DNA of 64,000 nt from UBA4582 sp965657335. GTDB lineage: Bacteria > Pseudomonadota > Gammaproteobacteria > Pseudomonadales > Azotimanducaceae. The notes below the pieces were generated by a model that ran no database searches, was not told the DNA's origin, and worked only from the letters and a program-made list of their open reading frames with translations. Where the stretch lies: NCBI GenBank assembly GCA_965657335.1, contig CBFHOH010000009.1, forward strand, positions 1 through 64,000, written 5' to 3'. This document shows, one piece after another, positions 37,974-47,171 of the stretch (the first letter of the stretch is position 1; the number at the start of each line of letters is the position of its first letter). The position numbers and the translations under genes were made by a program.

Positions 37974-39674
37974 CTAGTGTCGGAAATGTCGCATCCCTGT
38001 AAACATCATCACCATCCCGGCCTCGTCAGCAGCAGCAATAACCTCTTCATCACGAACTGACCCGCCGGGTTGTATGACGGCAGTGATACCAACCTCNNNN
38101 NNNNNNGCCTCGTCAGCAGCAGCAATAACCTCTTCATCACGAACTGACCCGCCGGGTTGTATGACGGCAGTGATACCAACCTCGGCTGCCGAGTCTATCC
38201 CGTCGCGGAAAGGGAAAAATGCATCTGAGGCCATCACTGAACCCGCAACCTGCAATCCTTCATCCGCGGCTTTGATACCTGCGACCTTCGCGCTATAAAC
38301 CCGACTCATCTGACCAGCGCCAACACCCACTGTGCGGTTATCTTTGGCGTAAACAATGGCATTAGACTTAACATACTTTGCTACGACCCAGGCAAATAAC
38401 AAATCTGCCTTTTCACTTGCTGTCGGCATTCGTTGAGAGACAACTCGTAGTTCCTCATCCCTTAACAATTCCAGGTCTTTGCTCTGCACAAGCAACCCCC
38501 CAGCCACTTGCTTATACTGGCTCACCACTCTATCGGCTGAGCCGACTGGCTGTAATGCACCACACTTTAATACCCGCACATTCTTTTTCCGGCCAAAAGC
38601 TACCAGTGCATTAGGCGCAAAATCTGGCGCGATAACAACTTCGACAAACTGCTTTTCAACAATCAAGTCTGCGAGTGCTGCGTCAACAATCCTGTTAAAC
38701 GCAATAATACCGCCGAAAGCAGAGGTAGGGTCAGTTTCGAAGGCTTTCAAGTAAGCTGCAGTCAAGTCGGTGTCACTCGCGACCCCACAGGGGTTTGCGT
38801 GTTTCACAATGACACAGGTTGGCGCGTCAAAAGAGGCGACGCATTCCAGCGCAGCATCTGTGTCGGCAATGTTGTTAAATGACAGCGCTTTACCATGTAA
38901 CTGCGTCGACTGACCGATTGTACCGGTCTCCGGTTTCATCTCTGTATAAAAAGCGGCGGTTTGGTGAGGGTTTTCGCCGTAGCGCATTTCCTGTTTTTTC
39001 TCGTACTGGATCGTCAACGTGTTTGAATACTCAACGACCTCAGGAACCGCTTCTGCCAGCCCTTCAAACTTGATCGAGCCGAGATAATTACTAATCGCCG
39101 CGTCGTATTCAGCGACGTGCTCAAATACTTTTCTCGCCAACTTGAAGCGAGTCTCTAGCGAAAGGCAACCATCATTTTCTGACAATTCTTCGAGCACGCT
39201 AGCGTAATCAGTGGAATCACAGACGACAGCAACGCTATCAAAGTTTTTGGAAGCGGAGCGCAGCATCGCTGGGCCGCCTATATCGATATTTTCAATCGCA
39301 TCAACCAAAGTACAGTTTGTTTCAGAAATTGTTTGCTGAAACGGATACAAATTAACAATGACGAGATCAATTTCTTTGATGCCATGCTGTTGCATTATCT
39401 CAGCATCAATCCCTGTGCCATCACCATTTCGCCTACCCAGGAGTCCGCCATGTATCAACGGATGCAAAGTTTTTACTCTTCCATCCATCATCTCTTCAAA
39501 ACCGGTGTACTCTGATACTTCTCTTACCGCTACACCGGCGTCAGCTAGCAAACGATGAGTCCCACCTGTCGAAAGAAACTCAACACCATAAGATTGAAGC
39601 GACGTAGCGAACTCTTTGAGTCCAGATTTGTCTGACACACTCGCAATCGCGGTTCTGATTTTTACGGGTTTCAT
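37974..39674 (-). CDS. purH: bifunctional AICAR formyltransferase/IMP cyclohydrolase, frame contains an assembly gap
   Basis: This bifunctional enzyme makes FAICAR from AICAR and closes it to IMP. The N-terminal MGS-like cyclohydrolase domain (IASVSDKSGLKEFA, STGGTHRLL) and the transformylase domain (RYGENPHQ, KHANPCG, SAFGGI) are visible. As written it would be 566 residues, but ten Ns (38097-38106) flanked by an identical 77-bp sequence repeat the EVGITAVIQPGGS segment near the C-terminus. Removing one copy and the Ns (87 nt, exactly 29 codons) gives about 537 residues, the normal size. The true gene is therefore probably intact and the interruption is an artefact. purD follows downstream. 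Confidence 0.95.
   Translation of the reverse strand: MKPVKIRTAIASVSDKSGLKEFATSLQSYGVEFLSTGGTHRLLADAGVAVREVSEYTGFEEMMDGRVKTLHPLIHGGLLGRRNGDGTGIDAEIMQQHGIKEIDLVIVNLYPFQQTISETNCTLVDAIENIDIGGPAMLRSASKNFDSVAVVCDSTDYASVLEELSENDGCLSLETRFKLARKVFEHVAEYDAAISNYLGSIKFEGLAEAVPEVVEYSNTLTIQYEKKQEMRYGENPHQTAAFYTEMKPETGTIGQSTQLHGKALSFNNIADTDAALECVASFDAPTCVIVKHANPCGVASDTDLTAAYLKAFETDPTSAFGGIIAFNRIVDAALADLIVEKQFVEVVIAPDFAPNALVAFGRKKNVRVLKCGALQPVGSADRVVSQYKQVAGGLLVQSKDLELLRDEELRVVSQRMPTASEKADLLFAWVVAKYVKSNAIVYAKDNRTVGVGAGQMSRVYSAKVAGIKAADEGLQVAGSVMASDAFFPFRDGIDSAAEVGITAVIQPGGSVRDEEVIAAADEXXXXEVGITAVIQPGGSVRDEEVIAAADEAGMVMMFTGMRHFRH
38020..38183. repeat. scaffold gap: 10 Ns flanked by an identical 77-bp direct repeat
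   Basis: Bases 38020-38096 and 38107-38183 are the same 77 bases, and 38097-38106 are N. This is what a scaffolder leaves when two contigs overlap by a read/k-mer length but are joined with a fixed-size gap. It lies in the coding sequence for the C-terminus of PurH. Confidence 0.95.
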
Positions 39675-39829
39675 ATCTGTAGGCTCTTTTGATGATAGTC
39701 GGGGCTGGCTACCGCATCATTGGAATTCGAGTGATACGGAAATAGGAAAAGGAAGACGCTATCTTCCCTCAGGAAGGTGTAATTATGCCATGAGCACAAG
39801 TAATATGAGAACTGTCTGCGAGTAATTAG

Positions 39830-39852
39830 TTGATCGCCTGAGCAGCGATCAA
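39830..39852. repeat. perfect 8-bp inverted repeat upstream of purH
   Basis: TTGATCGC-CTGAGCA-GCGATCAA is a perfect 8-bp stem with a 7-base loop. It lies in the 323-base space between fis (ends 39998) and purH (starts 39674), so upstream of purH on the minus strand. No T-run follows on either strand. Confidence 0.55.
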
Positions 39853-39868
39853 GCCTCACGCAGCTGGA

Positions 39869-39896
39869 TTGTTCCGTAACGAATTTTACGGAACAA
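39869..39896. repeat. perfect 11-bp inverted repeat between fis and purH
   Basis: TTGTTCCGTAA-CGAATT-TTACGGAACAA is a perfect 11-bp stem with a 6-base loop, 16 bases from the other palindrome. It could be a protein operator or a processing/termination hairpin downstream of fis. It lacks a T-run on either side, which argues against a standard intrinsic terminator. Confidence 0.6.
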
Positions 39897-39997
39897 CCCG
39901 CCGCGTGCCGGAGTTAATGCATGTCAAACGCGCGTGCGGGGAAACACGGGCAGTCCAATCGCTGCAGCCTAAGCATAAAACTCCGGCCCGGGCGAAT

Positions 39998-40381
39998 TTA
40001 TAACATGCCATACTTGCGAAGTTTCTTACGCAAGGTACCTCGGTTGAGGCCTAACATCAGTGCGGTTTTGCTTTGATTATTGCGCGTTGTGTCCAGCACA
40101 CTCTGGATCAATGGCGCTTCTACTTCAGAGAGAACCAATTCGTACAGGTTTGATATTTCCTCCTCACCCATAGCGTCAATATAACGCTCAACACATTCGC
40201 GCACGGACTCAGAAAGCGTAGGATTATCATCATGTGGCAAAGCGACGTCCTTACTTTCCATACTCATCAGCAGACCTGGCGCTGGCCCGGTTACTCTCTT
40301 TTCATCGAATTCCAAATCTTCTTGATTCCGCATATCTTCCTTGAAATCAATAGTACCGCCCAATAAATCAGGATTTACCAT
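39998..40381 (-). CDS. fis: DNA-binding protein Fis, N-terminally extended
   Basis: The protein has 127 residues. The C-terminal part is typical Fis: a dimerisation region (SNLYELVLSEVEAPLIQSVL) and helix-turn-helix NQSKTALMLGLNRGTLRKKLRKYG. Fis bends DNA and controls rRNA and growth-phase genes. About 30 residues longer than E. coli Fis (98). The frame is open from 40393, but GGAG is 6 nt before the ATG at 40381, so I chose that. It follows dusB by 78 nt, the usual dusB-fis operon. Confidence 0.93.
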   Translation of the reverse strand: MVNPDLLGGTIDFKEDMRNQEDLEFDEKRVTGPAPGLLMSMESKDVALPHDDNPTLSESVRECVERYIDAMGEEEISNLYELVLSEVEAPLIQSVLDTTRNNQSKTALMLGLNRGTLRKKLRKYGML

Positions 40382-40459
40382 TTTCATCTCCAATCAACCT
40401 CCGGCTCGCGATTTGTGGCCTGTATCAACAAACCATTTCTATCATTTGCCGGCGCTTAC

Positions 40460-41458
40460 TCAAAAGATTTCCTTTTCGGAAACCCGCTCAAACGAGCGTT
40501 CGATCATTGCGAGTTGCGCTTCGGTTGTTTCACATCGATTGAACGTGCTTTTCGCCAATTTTGCCTTCTCTGGTGTCATCGCAAAACATTCATCTAGATA
40601 CCAACCAATGTGCTTTCTCGCTATTCGCACACCCATGACATCTCCATAAAAGCAGGAGAGTTCTATTATATGTGCGGCTAATACCCTTAATATCTCAGGC
40701 AAATTCGGATTTATTTCAACACTGCCCGTATTCAAAAACTGATCGACTTGGGCCGGCAACCATGGCCTTCCCTGCGCGCTGCGCCCTATCATTACGGCAT
40801 TGGCACCCGTGGTGTTCAAGACCCATCGAGCCTTCTCTGGGCTATCGATGTCACCGTTTGCGACAACAGGAAGGCTTACCGCGTCAACGACCTGTTTTAT
40901 CGCGCGATAATTCACTTCGCCGGTAAACTTGTCTGCTCTGGTTCGACCATGAACGGTAATCAGTTGGATTCCACATTTCTCCGCAAGCTGCGCTATTTTG
41001 ACTGCATTCTGCTGGTCCTTCGACCAACCAAGGCGCATTTTGAGCGTAACAGGTATCGACACTGCGTTCACTGTGGCAGTTAATATTTGTTCGACGAGCG
41101 CCTCATCCTTCATTAGCGCTGAACCTGCTGCTTTTCGACAGACTTTTTTCGCAGGACAGCCCATATTGATATCGATGATGGCCGCTCCCTGCTCAGCGTT
41201 AAATGCCGCGGCTTCAGCCATCATATCTGGCTCCGCTCCGGCAATTTGCACCCACCTTGGGCCAGCCTCACCTTCGAAGCGCAGTCGGTTTTTAGATTTT
41301 GGCGTTTCCCAAAGGCGCTTATCACTGGTTAACATTTCAGACACTAACCAATGGGTCCCAAAACTCCGGCACATTTTTCGGAAAGGCTGGTCAGTCACGC
41401 CAGCCATAGGGGCGACGATGACACGACTCTCGTGCAAATGGGGACCAATCCTCAGCAT
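40460..41458 (-). CDS. dusB: tRNA-dihydrouridine synthase B
   Basis: This 332-residue FMN-dependent TIM barrel has APMAGVTDQPFR, the INMGCPAKKVCRKAAGSALM segment with the catalytic Cys, TLKMRLGW, TVHGRTRADKF, ANGDI and MIGRSAQGRPW. It reduces specific uridines in the D-loop. The dusB-fis pairing matches DusB. Confidence 0.96.
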   Translation of the reverse strand: MLRIGPHLHESRVIVAPMAGVTDQPFRKMCRSFGTHWLVSEMLTSDKRLWETPKSKNRLRFEGEAGPRWVQIAGAEPDMMAEAAAFNAEQGAAIIDINMGCPAKKVCRKAAGSALMKDEALVEQILTATVNAVSIPVTLKMRLGWSKDQQNAVKIAQLAEKCGIQLITVHGRTRADKFTGEVNYRAIKQVVDAVSLPVVANGDIDSPEKARWVLNTTGANAVMIGRSAQGRPWLPAQVDQFLNTGSVEINPNLPEILRVLAAHIIELSCFYGDVMGVRIARKHIGWYLDECFAMTPEKAKLAKSTFNRCETTEAQLAMIERSFERVSEKEIF

Positions 41459-41549
41459 TTTTATCAGCTTAAGCAGTTCGGGCGCGCATAATAACAGTCG
41501 AGAGATCTACACTTCCAGTTTCATCGGAGGACGCAGAGTATGTTCGCCG

Positions 41550-42662
41550 TCAGATATCGGGAACAGCTTCCAGCGCGTAACCAAAGGCATTTTCACCTGG
41601 GTCGACTATTTCCAATCCGAGGCGCACTTCAGTAAGTGCTGGAATGAACCTCAATCCCGCCATTTCACCGCCGAGATATTCGCTCGGCAAAAACTTGCGG
41701 GTCGCAATGACCAGATTATTTAGATCTGTAAACTTCATCTCCAAAGACGGAAATGGCTGGCGATAGGCAGAGGTATTTTTGATAATTGCATCAACCAGCA
41801 AGGCACGCTCAACCTCTGGATGAACGCGCACAACTAGCTCAGTTGTTTCAATCGATGATACATCTTCGAAGGCTGGCACCTGACACGCCGCATAATTGCA
41901 GAACAGTGCGTAGTAATTTCGTAGTTTTGGGTCTTGAACCAGCCGATCAATATTCACCCATGCAATCTGACCTGCTAAAACAAGCCCCAAAAGAAGAGCG
42001 CCGACAAACCATTTCACGACTTGAGGTTTGGTTATTTCTTCATACTCACCCACTATTTCATCGGGCTCGACTGATTCAAGCTGAATTTCCGGAATCGCTC
42101 CTAGAGATGTTTGCTCCTGATCTAACATTGCAACAGACGACCCATCTAACGTCTGGACAATGGCGTCGCCATCGAGACCCTCGGCCGACCTTGCCACAGG
42201 TTCTGACTCTGATCTAATTGCCTCTTCCGTGTTCGTGGTCTTATCCGACCTGTTACCGTCAAATTCTGTTATTGCTTGCGATACGGCTCGACTCGTTGTT
42301 AATTCGATTCCGCCTTCGTTGCTCTCCTTAGCTTTGGTCTCCGTTTCAACTGGCCTTGCAGGTCCAGATCCACTGTCAAACCCAGTTTTATCTAAAGGCG
42401 CTTCAGCAGCCGAATTTCCCGCGTCAGTAAACTCTAAAGCTGATGGCTCAAGATCTCTGTCTGCTTGTAAATTTTCGGATTGCTCGGCAACTTCTGCTTC
42501 AACGACCGATGGACCCGGCTCGACCTGATGATCATTAGCGGCAAACACCTGAAGACAAGCACCGCAGCGCACTGCGCCGTGAGCCGCTGATAGCTGAGTT
42601 TCAGTCACGCGAAAGGTCGTTTCGCACGTCGGGCAACGGCAAACGAGACCATACTCTGCCAT
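41550..42662 (-). CDS. zinc-ribbon (MJ0042/DUF3426) single-pass membrane protein
   Basis: The protein has 370 residues. At the N-terminus is the zinc ribbon C-R-C-P-T-C...RCGAC (residues 8-41, CxxC pairs), then a long acidic low-complexity region (about 50-245). One membrane segment follows (WFVGALLLGLVLAGQIAWV), with a periplasmic DUF3426 domain at the end. The function is unknown; relatives occupy the same slot next to prmA and dusB in Pseudomonas. I start it at 42662 (MAEYGLVCRC), which overlaps the prmA stop by one base (TGATG); the longer frame to 42758 lies within prmA. Confidence 0.85.
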   Translation of the reverse strand: MAEYGLVCRCPTCETTFRVTETQLSAAHGAVRCGACLQVFAANDHQVEPGPSVVEAEVAEQSENLQADRDLEPSALEFTDAGNSAAEAPLDKTGFDSGSGPARPVETETKAKESNEGGIELTTSRAVSQAITEFDGNRSDKTTNTEEAIRSESEPVARSAEGLDGDAIVQTLDGSSVAMLDQEQTSLGAIPEIQLESVEPDEIVGEYEEITKPQVVKWFVGALLLGLVLAGQIAWVNIDRLVQDPKLRNYYALFCNYAACQVPAFEDVSSIETTELVVRVHPEVERALLVDAIIKNTSAYRQPFPSLEMKFTDLNNLVIATRKFLPSEYLGGEMAGLRFIPALTEVRLGLEIVDPGENAFGYALEAVPDI

Positions 42663-43579
42663 CAGCTTTGTTCCTGCGTTGAAACAACAGAAGGTCTGGT
42701 CGCAGCCAAACACACCCACCCATCCAGTTCTGTCTCGGCATAAAACACCAAACCGCACGCCTCATATGCCTCTCTCACAAAGGACTCTTGACCAACCATG
42801 ATCCCAGACAGAACAATGTGGGCATCAGGATTCATCAAGTCTGTGAGTGTACCTGACAAGTCTATAAGGGGCTGCGCCAAAATATTCGCAATGACCACAT
42901 CATAGGTATCGCGGTAGTCGCTCTTTGGGAGTTCAGGAAAAATCTTGTCGGCCACATCATTGCGGTTTGCATTCTCGATGGTGGCATTCACCGCTTGTTG
43001 GTCGTTATCTATCGCCGCCACTTGCCCCGCACCCAGTAATAATGCTGCGATTCCTAATATTCCAGAGCCGCAGCCAAAGTCCATAACGGACTGATTGGGC
43101 TGAATGTATTCATCAAGCCAAGACAGACAAAGATGCGTTGTCGCGTGGGTGCCAGTGCCAAAAGCTAGCCCTGGATCCAGTTTCATCACAACAGCATTGT
43201 CTTCTTCAACTTCGTGGTTTGAGGGGCAGACCCATAATCTTTGACCAAATCGCATCGGTTCGAATCGACTCAACCACTCCCGCTCCCAGATTTTATCTCC
43301 AAGTGTTTCAACGTAGAGAAACCGAAAATCCGTTGTCGCTAGCGCAGCTTTTATTCCCGCAATGTCAACGTCGTCCTCGAACAAACCCGTCACTGTCACA
43401 TGCTCCCAGACCGGTGTTTCTCCTGGCCCAGGTTCAAATATAGGCTTATCCTCCGCATCAACAACCGTGACTGAAACAGCGCCGTTGTCCCAGAAAAAAG
43501 TTTCCAGCATCTCCAGTGGATCGATCTTATCGCCTGAGGCGAGAGTAGAGGTACCTGCTGCAATCGTTTTCCAAGGCAT
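42662..43579 (-). CDS. prmA: ribosomal protein L11 methyltransferase
   Basis: This 305-residue AdoMet methyltransferase has the AdoMet motif VMDFGCGSGILGIAALLLGA, with LAFGTGTHATTHLCL before it and VIANILAQPL after, as in PrmA, which trimethylates L11. The start overlaps the accC stop by one base (TAATG). Confidence 0.95.
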   Translation of the reverse strand: MPWKTIAAGTSTLASGDKIDPLEMLETFFWDNGAVSVTVVDAEDKPIFEPGPGETPVWEHVTVTGLFEDDVDIAGIKAALATTDFRFLYVETLGDKIWEREWLSRFEPMRFGQRLWVCPSNHEVEEDNAVVMKLDPGLAFGTGTHATTHLCLSWLDEYIQPNQSVMDFGCGSGILGIAALLLGAGQVAAIDNDQQAVNATIENANRNDVADKIFPELPKSDYRDTYDVVIANILAQPLIDLSGTLTDLMNPDAHIVLSGIMVGQESFVREAYEACGLVFYAETELDGWVCLAATRPSVVSTQEQS

Positions 43580-44946
43580 TAGCCCGCATCTCCATCTGGT
43601 TGTTGTATCGGTTCATGTCCAATCAGCTTGGTCACAAATTCTGTCGACATCCTGTTCTCGACAAATTCCGGTGTCGCGAGAATTCGGCGAAGCAGATCAC
43701 GGTTGGTACTTATGCCGTCAATCTCCGTTTCCTCAAGTGCACAATCTAGTCTGCGTCGCGCAGTTTCCCTGTCCTTGCCCAAGGCGATGATTTTTGCGAT
43801 GAGAGAATCGTAATGGTGGGGGACCCGATATCCGGAGAACAAATGTGAGTCTACTCTTATGCCCGGACCTCCTGGCGGAGAGTAATTACTTACCAACCCA
43901 GGAGACGGCAAAAAGTCGTGACTTTCTGCGTTTATTCTACATTCGATCGCGGTACCGCTGAACCTGACATCATTTTGGGCGTATGGAAGTTGCTGATTGA
44001 GCGCAACAAATAATTGCGCCTCAACGATATCCAGCCCGGTAATCAGTTCTGTCACCGGATGCTCAACCTGCAACCTAGTGTTCATTTCGATAAAGTGGAA
44101 CTCACCCTCGGCATACAGAAACTCCAGTGTCCCAGCGTTACGATACTTGATATCTGACATTGCTTTTACGCATTTTTTCGCAAGGTTATTCAACAAAGCA
44201 GCATCTATACCGGGCGCCGGTGCCTCTTCGATCAATTTTTGGAAACGTCTCTGAGTAGAACATTCTCTGGTGCCAAAATGTAGAACGTCACCTTTTCCAT
44301 CACCAAGTACCTGCACCTCTATGTGGCGGGCCTCAGGGATATATTTTTCAATATAAAATGCACTCTCACCAAAACTTGCAAGCGCCTCGGCTTGCGCTTC
44401 AACAATAGCAGTTTGTAATTGAGCGATGTCATTAACGACCCGCATGCCTCGGCCACCGCCACCGAAGGATGCCTTGATGCATACTGGCAACCCTAATTTA
44501 TTCACTAAGGACGCTACTTCTGCTGCCCTAACTTCACCTTTGGAACCTTCAACAACAGATAAACCAAGATCAGAGACTGTCGCTCTGGCAATGGCCTTAT
44601 CGCCCATCATCTCGATATGTTCCGCCGCTGGCCCAATAAAATGCATTCCTGAGGTTGCAACAGCCTCAGCAAACGCTTCACTTTCAGACAGGAAACCATA
44701 ACCGGGGTGGATCATTGTGCAACCGCTTATCTGGGCAGCAGATATCATCGCGGGGATATTCAGGTAATCCTGTTGACCGACACAAATTTTCTGATCAGCG
44801 AGATTTAAGTAACGGGCCTCCGCGTCTACCTTCGTATAAGCGGCCACTGACTCAATGCCTAATTGTTTGCAGGCGCGCAAAAGTCGGACCGCGATTTCAC
44901 CTCGATTGGCGATCAATAATCTATGCTTCGGCTCAGGACTATTCAT
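43579..44946 (-). CDS. accC: acetyl-CoA carboxylase, biotin carboxylase subunit
   Basis: This 455-residue ATP-grasp enzyme has LIANRGEIAVRLLRACKQLG, the glycine loop GGGGRGMRVV, HIEVQVLGD, EEAPAPGI and MNTRLQVEHPVTE. It carboxylates the biotin on AccB as the first step of fatty acid synthesis. It follows accB by 58 nt. Confidence 0.97.
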   Translation of the reverse strand: MNSPEPKHRLLIANRGEIAVRLLRACKQLGIESVAAYTKVDAEARYLNLADQKICVGQQDYLNIPAMISAAQISGCTMIHPGYGFLSESEAFAEAVATSGMHFIGPAAEHIEMMGDKAIARATVSDLGLSVVEGSKGEVRAAEVASLVNKLGLPVCIKASFGGGGRGMRVVNDIAQLQTAIVEAQAEALASFGESAFYIEKYIPEARHIEVQVLGDGKGDVLHFGTRECSTQRRFQKLIEEAPAPGIDAALLNNLAKKCVKAMSDIKYRNAGTLEFLYAEGEFHFIEMNTRLQVEHPVTELITGLDIVEAQLFVALNQQLPYAQNDVRFSGTAIECRINAESHDFLPSPGLVSNYSPPGGPGIRVDSHLFSGYRVPHHYDSLIAKIIALGKDRETARRRLDCALEETEIDGISTNRDLLRRILATPEFVENRMSTEFVTKLIGHEPIQQPDGDAG

Positions 44947-45004
44947 TTATTAGTGACTGGATTGGGCAAGAAGGAAGACCTGAAAAATACAATGAACGTC
45001 GGCG

Positions 45005-45583
45005 TTAAGACGATGGCTTAATCACAAAAAGCGGCTGGTCGTATTCGACGCCAGTCGCGTTCTCCACAAGCACCTCGTCGAGCGTGCCTGCGTGTTCCGA
45101 AGTAATACGATTCATCATTTTCATCGATTCAATTATACAGAGCGTATCACCCTGTTTTATTTGCTGACCCTTGGTTACAAACGGCTCTGCATCGGGATCG
45201 GCGGCTCGATAAAAAGTCCCCACCATCGGCGCAGTGACTGTTACATGCCCAGTTATTTCGGGCGTTGTAGCCCATTCAGATGAACGAACCGACCCACGCG
45301 GTCTGGTCGTTGGGGTGTCTGGAGAGCGCTGAGGATGTTCACTCGAATCTGGCACAAGCTTCTTTGCGGTCCTCGGCGCGAGTCTGCGTCCCGAAACTGA
45401 GGGTTGAGCAGATTGAGACGGGTCCGCAACCACGTATTGTTGAGCAGAGGTCACGATAGGCGAATTGCTTGCCTTGCTCGCCCTTGATATCCGCACAGAA
45501 TCGTCCCCTTCTTTGATCTCAATTTCACCAAGATCAGACTCCTGCATCATTTCAATTAACTTTTTTACCTTTCGGATATCCAA
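45005..45583 (-). CDS. accB: biotin carboxyl carrier protein of acetyl-CoA carboxylase
   Basis: The protein has 192 residues: an N-terminal LDIRKVKKLIEMMQES segment, a Pro/Ser/Arg-rich linker (about 45-110), and the biotinyl domain with ESMKMMNRI (biotinylated Lys about 155). The TTG at 45583 gives the family's usual MDIRKVKKL start and has AGGA 5 nt before it; a GTG at 45595 is the alternative. It heads accB-accC-prmA. Confidence 0.93.
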   Translation of the reverse strand: MDIRKVKKLIEMMQESDLGEIEIKEGDDSVRISRASKASNSPIVTSAQQYVVADPSQSAQPSVSGRRLAPRTAKKLVPDSSEHPQRSPDTPTTRPRGSVRSSEWATTPEITGHVTVTAPMVGTFYRAADPDAEPFVTKGQQIKQGDTLCIIESMKMMNRITSEHAGTLDEVLVENATGVEYDQPLFVIKPSS

Positions 45584-45722
45584 CTCAGTCCTCACTTTAA
45601 AATATGTGCCAGAAAAGTATACTTTAGCAAAAGTAAATTCGCACGTTTTAAGAAATTAATCTTATTTTGTTGGTTTTTTCCAGATAATTGACGGAGATTA
45701 CCGACTCACAATATGAAAAAAC

Positions 45723-46175
45723 TCATATTTCCCGCGCGATTATGCGTTTCTGGGGTGGGTAACAAAGCCCTGCATCCGCACAGCCCTGATATTGAACGCT
45801 TAACTCAAAATTATCAGTATTTACCGGCACGTTAACCTCTAATTCACCATAATAAGCTTCAATATCCCCGAAGTACTCATCGTGTTTATCTTTTCCCTGT
45901 GGCAGGGAAACAACGATTGTTCGCGTATCATGCACGCCACTTTTCAGCGTAAATAAAAGTCGGTGCCGGTATAGATAATACTTCGGCGCTATCTGCCATC
46001 TTAAGATGACTTTTTCAGCGTTAATCAGCGACGAAAGGTTGAAGGCTTTATCAACTTCAAGGAAATTCGAGTCTCCGAAGCCGCTAAAGCTCGGCAAAGC
46101 CGTTTCAGCAACAGAGGTTTGCGTTGTCATCATCAACACAAAAATGCGAAAAAAATGTATCACTCGAGTTGGCAT
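45723..46175 (-). CDS. stand-alone DsbD N-terminal (alpha) domain protein
   Basis: The protein has 150 residues from the ATG at 46175 (a TTG at 46184 is possible). A signal peptide (IFVLMMTTQTSVA) leads a periplasmic domain that matches only the alpha domain of DsbD: FLEVDKAFNLSS, a KYYLYRHRLLF segment, and the redox pair C132-x5-C138 in YQGCADAGLCYPPQ. In DsbD this domain passes electrons from the membrane domain to DsbC/DsbG. Here the gene stops right after that motif; the membrane and thioredoxin domains are absent, and the 140 bases before accB are non-coding. It may work with a separate CcdA/DsbD-beta, or be a decaying remnant. In Pseudomonas full-length dsbD and aroQ occupy this place. 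Confidence 0.8.
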   Translation of the reverse strand: MPTRVIHFFRIFVLMMTTQTSVAETALPSFSGFGDSNFLEVDKAFNLSSLINAEKVILRWQIAPKYYLYRHRLLFTLKSGVHDTRTIVVSLPQGKDKHDEYFGDIEAYYGELEVNVPVNTDNFELSVQYQGCADAGLCYPPQKRIIAREI

Positions 46176-46257
46176 TGGACGCAAGTTCCTGTAATCATCT
46201 TTTGACGGGCAACATCTTTACACATTTAACTAACCACAATCCTTTAAAGTTTCGACA

Positions 46258-46983
46258 GTGAACGCCAAATTAGAATCCACAAAGTTTCCGCATTCCAGCT
46301 TCCGGAACACCCGCGCTACTGCAATTATTTTATGCAGCGTGTTGATTGTGCTCACTGGATGTAAAGCTGTTAATCCCGAACCAAGTAAACCCGCTGCCGC
46401 CCAAAAAATCGTCACCACCACGGCAACCCGAACTCAGGATCCGAGAATTCAACCGCTGCTTGAAGAAGCATACTTTGCTTTTATCGAAAATCGATTGACC
46501 ACTCCCATTGAGGACAACGCATATTTTCGGTACCTGCAGGTGCTCGCTATCGATCCAACTAACGAGGACGCTCATACGGGTATAACGAACATCGTCGAAG
46601 AATACCTGGACTGGTCTTTAGACAGCCTAGCCAAACGTAACTTTAGGGCTGCCGTCAATTATCTCAATAAAGCACGATCAGTCGATGACACTCACCCCAA
46701 TATCTTAGCAGTTGAAACTAGAATTGCTGAATACCGAAATGCTGGTGAAGAATTCTATTCGTTGGAGCCTACGGGACTCAAGGGTAAGTCAGCAGAGACT
46801 CAACAAGCGCTGACTGCGGTAGCTCATCGGATTCAGGAAACTAACGCGAACATCATTATATCTGCTCGAAGCGACTCTGAGGGGCGATGGATTTATCAAC
46901 AATTAAATGCCCGAACGATCAATCGTGTCAAAGCACAATTTGAACAACGATCAAAACCAGGTATCACCCTTATTATCCCCTGA
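46258..46983 (+). CDS. lipoprotein with tetratricopeptide-like region
   Basis: This 241-residue protein starts at a GTG. The N-terminus has a membrane stretch ending in LTGC, so Cys35 should be lipidated. A Pro/Ala/Thr linker follows, then about 60-150 with a TPR-like helical pattern (AYFAFIENRL..., NFRAAVNYLNKARSVDDTHPNILAVE). The last about 80 residues (ALTAVAHRI...IIISARSDSEGRWIYQQLNAR) weakly resemble OmpA-like domain sequence (a D/S..GR..Y..LN.R pattern). I do not recognise the family. It is divergent from the DsbD-alpha gene. Confidence 0.7.
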   Translation: MNAKLESTKFPHSSFRNTRATAIILCSVLIVLTGCKAVNPEPSKPAAAQKIVTTTATRTQDPRIQPLLEEAYFAFIENRLTTPIEDNAYFRYLQVLAIDPTNEDAHTGITNIVEEYLDWSLDSLAKRNFRAAVNYLNKARSVDDTHPNILAVETRIAEYRNAGEEFYSLEPTGLKGKSAETQQALTAVAHRIQETNANIIISARSDSEGRWIYQQLNARTINRVKAQFEQRSKPGITLIIP

Positions 46984-47171
46984 TTACCATTGTGGCGCCT
47001 ATTGCCGCAGAAAAGCATCGCATTAGAGAGTTAACTCACCGTAAGCTTTCTCTGTTCGTGGGCATTATAACGACGATCGGCTGTTTATTGATTCGCCCTG
47101 CCGCCGATGTTGGCAATTTCCCACAGGATCCTTAACATGACTAAATTGTTTTACTTAAGGCCAACGAAAAA

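Noticed and set aside
38020..38183. Genuine internal duplication in PurH
   Set aside because: The identical copies end exactly at a run of ten Ns, which marks a scaffold join.
40998..41723. Plus-strand 241-codon frame across dusB and the zinc-ribbon gene
   Set aside because: It runs antisense across two recognised genes and their spacer and has low-complexity composition.
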